64,000 nucleotides of DNA from contig JAJPJE010000123.1 in assembly GCA_021324365.1 (NCBI GenBank), positions 1-64,000 of the forward strand. The letters are read 5' to 3'. A program made the translations under genes and the position numbers. Within the stretch, counting starts at the first letter, position 1; each line of letters begins with the position of its first letter. The notes below the pieces were generated by a model. The model did not search any database. It worked only from the letters and a program-made list of their open reading frames with translations, and was not told the origin of the DNA. Positions 61,251 to 64,000 of this stretch are shown piece by piece. Source of the stretch: Terriglobia bacterium (GTDB taxonomy: Bacteria; Acidobacteriota; Terriglobia; Terriglobales; Acidobacteriaceae).

Positions 61251-62516
61251 TCACTGACTCGTCTGCTCACCCGGGAAATCGCTGCTCACGCTCCAGGTCG
61301 TGGGCCAGAAGATCGTCCCTTCATTGCCGGTCGGAATATGACCGCTGCCGAAGACATCAGCGGGAGTTACCTCAAAGGAGATGGCGTCATAAATCGCGTC
61401 CAGCGCCTGGTACTCCTCTCCAAAGTAGACATCCATGCTGTAGAGGCCAGAAACCAGTGGAAGATCGGGAATTTTGCAGGTAATCGCTCCCCGCTTCATG
61501 GAACGTTCGAAGTGGTATTGCGACATCACCCGATTGCTCGCACTGAACACAACAACGCCAAAACTGTTTTTAACGCTGATCTCGAGTGTGGGCCGAATCG
61601 GATGGTCGGGAGCTTCAAAATCGATTTGCACCGAAAGCGACTCACCCATTCGCACGGATGAAACGGGATCTTCCTTGGCGGAAAGCAGCGTAATGCGCCG
61701 CATCAGTTGCTTCATACCGCTATGACGATTTTCGTGATCGCGAAGATCGCGAGAAGGTGCCTGCGTGCTGAGGTTGGCAGCCATGTACTGACCAATGACT
61801 TCGTGGGGATTGCCGTCTGCCGACAGTTGTCCCTGCGAGAACATCAGGCATCGCGTGCATAACGATTCAATGGCCGCCATGTTATGGCTTACGAAAATGA
61901 CAGTGCGTCCTCCGGTACTAATGTCGCGCATCTTTCCCAAGCACCGCTTCTGAAAGCTGGCATCACCCACGGCGAGAACTTCATCGACGAGCAGGATCTC
62001 CGATTCAAGGAATGCCGCTACTGAAAACGCTAGGCGAAGGTACATGCCGCTGGAATAGCGTTTTACGGGTGTATCGATGAAGCGCTCGACTTCAGCGAAG
62101 GCGACAATGTCGTCAAACTTGGCGGCGATCTCGGCACGTTTCATGCCGAGGATGGCGCCGTTAAGAAAGACATTTTCACGGCCAGTCAATTCCTGGTGAA
62201 AGCCTGTCCCCACTTCCAGAAGACTGCCGACACGTCCGAAAAGATCGATTCGGCCAGTGGTCGGCTCGGTGATTCGGGAAAGCACTTTAAGGAGGGTTGA
62301 TTTACCTGCCCCATTTCGGCCAACGATGCCGATAACTTCTCCCGCGGTGGCTCGGAAGGAAACATCGCGGAGCGCCCAGAAAGTTGGGGGCTGCTGCTTA
62401 CGTGCGAGAGGATGCCTGAACTTGCGTACCACCGCGTCGCGAAAGGTGTCGTAGTTCTCACGGGTGCCGATCTGATATTGCTTGCCGAGTTGTTCAACAA
62501 CAATTGCGGGGCGCAT
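61251..62516 (-). CDS. wzt: polysaccharide ABC transporter ATP-binding protein with C-terminal cargo domain (Wzt-like)
   Basis: A 421-residue ATPase that powers export of a lipid-linked polysaccharide. The nucleotide-binding domain has Walker A GRNGAGKST (66-74), the signature YSSGMYLRLAFSVA and Walker B EILLVDEVLAVGD. Residues about 275-410 form an Ig-like domain of the Wzt C-terminal type (MGESLSVQIDFEAPDHPIRP, PLVSGLYSMDVYFGEEYQAL). In O-antigen exporters this domain recognises the finished glycan's end cap. It follows the permease gene by 3 bp. Confidence 0.95.
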   Translation of the reverse strand: MRPAIVVEQLGKQYQIGTRENYDTFRDAVVRKFRHPLARKQQPPTFWALRDVSFRATAGEVIGIVGRNGAGKSTLLKVLSRITEPTTGRIDLFGRVGSLLEVGTGFHQELTGRENVFLNGAILGMKRAEIAAKFDDIVAFAEVERFIDTPVKRYSSGMYLRLAFSVAAFLESEILLVDEVLAVGDASFQKRCLGKMRDISTGGRTVIFVSHNMAAIESLCTRCLMFSQGQLSADGNPHEVIGQYMAANLSTQAPSRDLRDHENRHSGMKQLMRRITLLSAKEDPVSSVRMGESLSVQIDFEAPDHPIRPTLEISVKNSFGVVVFSASNRVMSQYHFERSMKRGAITCKIPDLPLVSGLYSMDVYFGEEYQALDAIYDAISFEVTPADVFGSGHIPTGNEGTIFWPTTWSVSSDFPGEQTSQ

Positions 62517-62519
62517 CGG

Positions 62520-63410
62520 TCAGATCACATCTGCAAAAGTACGCTCGGCGGAGCGGAAGAAGTAAGCGCCGTAGAGGACCAAAGCTGTTGCGACGACGCC
62601 TGAAATGATCAGCATGGTCCACGCTTGCGGCATTCCGAATATGGCCGCGCGAAACGCTTCCAGCATGCCAGCCATGGGATTTAGTGCAAGCACCCATCTC
62701 CATCGCCCAGGTACCAGCGCAGCCGGGTAGATGACGGGTGTAGCGAACATCCAGAATTGAATGAGAAAGGGAAGCACGAAGCGAATGTCGCGAAAACGCA
62801 CGTTCAGGGCGGCGAACAGCGTTCCAGTACCCATGGCAAAGAGCGTGATCAGCAACAGTATCGATGGTACCAGCAGGATCGAGAGTCGCAGCGGAATGTG
62901 GTACCAGAGCATCATTCCGGCGAGAAGCGAACTTGCGACAACAAAGTCGAGCAGCGCAGCAAGAACGCCGGAAATTGGAATCAGGATCCTCGGAAAATAG
63001 ACCTTTGTGACCAGATTTGAGTTGGCCACTACGCTCGACGAGCTATTGCTGACTGCGTTGGAAAAATACGTCCACGGCAACAGTCCGGCATATGCAAATA
63101 GCGAGTATGGGATACCATCCGAGGGCACGTGGGCCAGCTTGCCAAAAAAAAGGGTAAAAATCAGCATCGGCAGAACCGGTTGAATGATGGCCCAGGCAGC
63201 GCCTAACGCTGTCTGTTTGTAACGCAACTTGATATCACGCCAGATCAAAAAGTACAGAAGTTCGCGATACTGCCAGACCTCGGCTAGGTTCAGCGTGACA
63301 TTTTTCGATGACGCTCGAATTGTAAGGACCGGTTCTAAGGGACTGGCGGAATGCGCTGGTAGCGTGCAAGTTTCGAACTGCAGCAGAAGCCATTTTTCAG
63401 TGCTGGACAT
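62520..63410 (-). CDS. wzm: polysaccharide ABC transporter permease (Wzm/KpsM-like)
   Basis: About 296 residues with six membrane helices. The cytoplasmic N-terminal part contains YRELLYFLIWRDIKLRYKQT, then ALGAAWAIIQPVLPMLIF, which is diagnostic of the ABC-2 polysaccharide permeases. The periplasmic end of helix 6 is followed by a short tail. ATG at 63410 (MSSTEKWLLLQ) overlaps the upstream gene by 14 bp; the frame is open to 63446. It is paired with the Wzt-like ATPase. Confidence 0.94.
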   Translation of the reverse strand: MSSTEKWLLLQFETCTLPAHSASPLEPVLTIRASSKNVTLNLAEVWQYRELLYFLIWRDIKLRYKQTALGAAWAIIQPVLPMLIFTLFFGKLAHVPSDGIPYSLFAYAGLLPWTYFSNAVSNSSSSVVANSNLVTKVYFPRILIPISGVLAALLDFVVASSLLAGMMLWYHIPLRLSILLVPSILLLITLFAMGTGTLFAALNVRFRDIRFVLPFLIQFWMFATPVIYPAALVPGRWRWVLALNPMAGMLEAFRAAIFGMPQAWTMLIISGVVATALVLYGAYFFRSAERTFADVI

Positions 63411-63780
63411 ATGCCTCTGCTTTCGGGGCAGCCGGTGCATGAACACCTGGCTTCACAACTACTAGTTCAAAGTAGAGATACCAGGCAGGCAATGCCCACG
63501 TCCACGACTTCTCAAATCGCTGCGGATTTCGCTCGGCCCTTCGCCGGACGAACTTGTTTATCAGCGAAGGATAGAAAAGCAACTTGCGCGTTTGCAGCCG
63601 GAAACGGCACTCGGAGTAGAAATCGTTGTAGCTATTTTCCGTAAAGTGGTTGAGGTTGTGAACTACATCCGGAGTAACAGCCGAACTGATATCGACGCTC
63701 ACCGCGCCGGCAACGCGTTCTTTCCCGCATCCCAGGTTTAAAACGCACGGGCGCTCTCCCGTTTCGTAAGGCAACCGCAA
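63397..63780 (-). pseudogene. SAM-dependent methyltransferase with internal deletion
   Basis: A 127-residue frame with a TTG start behind GGGAGG. It begins like a class I methyltransferase: PCVLNLGCGKERVAGAVSVD (motif I) and DVVHNLN. It then jumps to what reads as the C-terminal region, NSYNDFYSECRFRLQTRKLL to LPAWYLYFELVVVKP. The central ~90 residues, which would hold the rest of the Rossmann core, are missing. The junction is in frame, so a short protein may be made, but it should not bind SAM normally. It is the first complete frame of the polysaccharide operon. Confidence 0.65.
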
Positions 63781-63890
63781 CCTCCCACAGATTGTCTACC
63801 GAGAATTGCACAATTCGGTTTCGATTCCCATACTCGGCAGGAAATGGCGGTTTACTCAAGAGATTCGCGGGTGCGCCTCGCAAGGTCAGG

Positions 63891-64000
63891 TCAGGCAAAC
63901 CTGCGGACCTCTGCATTCAGCAACCGCGCACGCTGAAGAGGAATCATCCGGTAGTCCGGCTGGTCGTTTTGAGGAATAGAAACCCACCCGAGCATCATTA
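63891..64000 (-). CDS. C-terminal end of an unidentified protein (partial)
   Basis: The minus-strand frame enters from beyond the right edge and reads MMLGWVSIPQNDQPDYRMIP, then LQRARLLNAEVRRFA to a TGA at 63891-63893. The residues look protein-like and the direction fits the polysaccharide operon. Too little is visible to name it. Confidence 0.45.
   Translation of the reverse strand, partial: MMLGWVSIPQNDQPDYRMIPLQRARLLNAEVRRFA

Overview
The window looks like a chromosomal segment of an Acidobacteriota bacterium, probably class Terriglobia and close to Koribacter. The main signs are a 1179-residue Oar-like TonB-dependent receptor with an N-terminal carboxypeptidase-regulatory-like domain, a VWFA-related protein of the acidobacterial type, an S55 (SpoIVB-type) exported peptidase, stand-alone MacB-like permeases and a PEP-CTERM protein. 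No rRNA, tRNA, CRISPR array, complete insertion sequence or prophage was seen. The taxonomy is an inference from gene content, not a computed placement.

Layout. 0-5.5 kb: nucleotide salvage and translation genes (apt, acyP, efp), a chimeric glycosyltransferase, and a run of small genes including a strongly histidine-rich protein and a YtxH-like protein. 5.6-11.5 kb: envelope genes (TonB-like, FecR-like, SppA), a secreted GH5 cellulase and a polysaccharide deacetylase. 11.6-17.1 kb: a permease, then a decayed stretch with an amber-interrupted HTH gene, a VOC/DUF3052 chimera and frameshifted PadR and membrane-protein genes, interleaved with intact Trm112, folD and coaE genes. 17.2-23.1 kb: glutamate dehydrogenase, two more permeases, an unusual SemiSWEET-deoxyribonucleotidase fusion and rnhB. 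23.6-32.5 kb: hydrolases and housekeeping genes (PIG-L, M61, tmk, holB, Hfq-like, PD-(D/E)XK, S9 peptidase). 32.9-44.6 kb: the TonB-dependent receptor, a candidate structured RNA, the PEP-CTERM protein, a large beta-propeller protein, the S55 protein, a VWA protein and a histidine-kinase-like fragment. 44.7-49.4 kb: ychF, DUF4149, MoxR, a TipAS-type MerR regulator and htpX.

49.6-64 kb is a surface polysaccharide locus. On the plus strand lie a 1460-residue secreted beta-helix protein with phage tail-fibre-like repeats and a LamG-like insert, then a Wza/KpsD-type export protein. On the minus strand a tightly packed operon reads: methyltransferase remnant, Wzm-like permease, Wzt-like ATPase with a C-terminal cargo-binding domain, and five GT4 glycosyltransferases. 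Together these suggest synthesis of a glycan on the cytoplasmic side, export by the ABC transporter, and passage through the outer membrane by the Wza-like protein.

The best candidates for something undescribed are the SemiSWEET-NT5C fusion at 21.5 kb, the ~150-nt structured RNA at 36.7-36.84 kb, a folded leader whose intrinsic terminator lies inside the signal-peptide codons of the beta-helix gene, and the modular beta-helix protein itself. A recurring theme is gene remnants joined by deletions. Heptanucleotide tandem repeats also occur at four gene boundaries.
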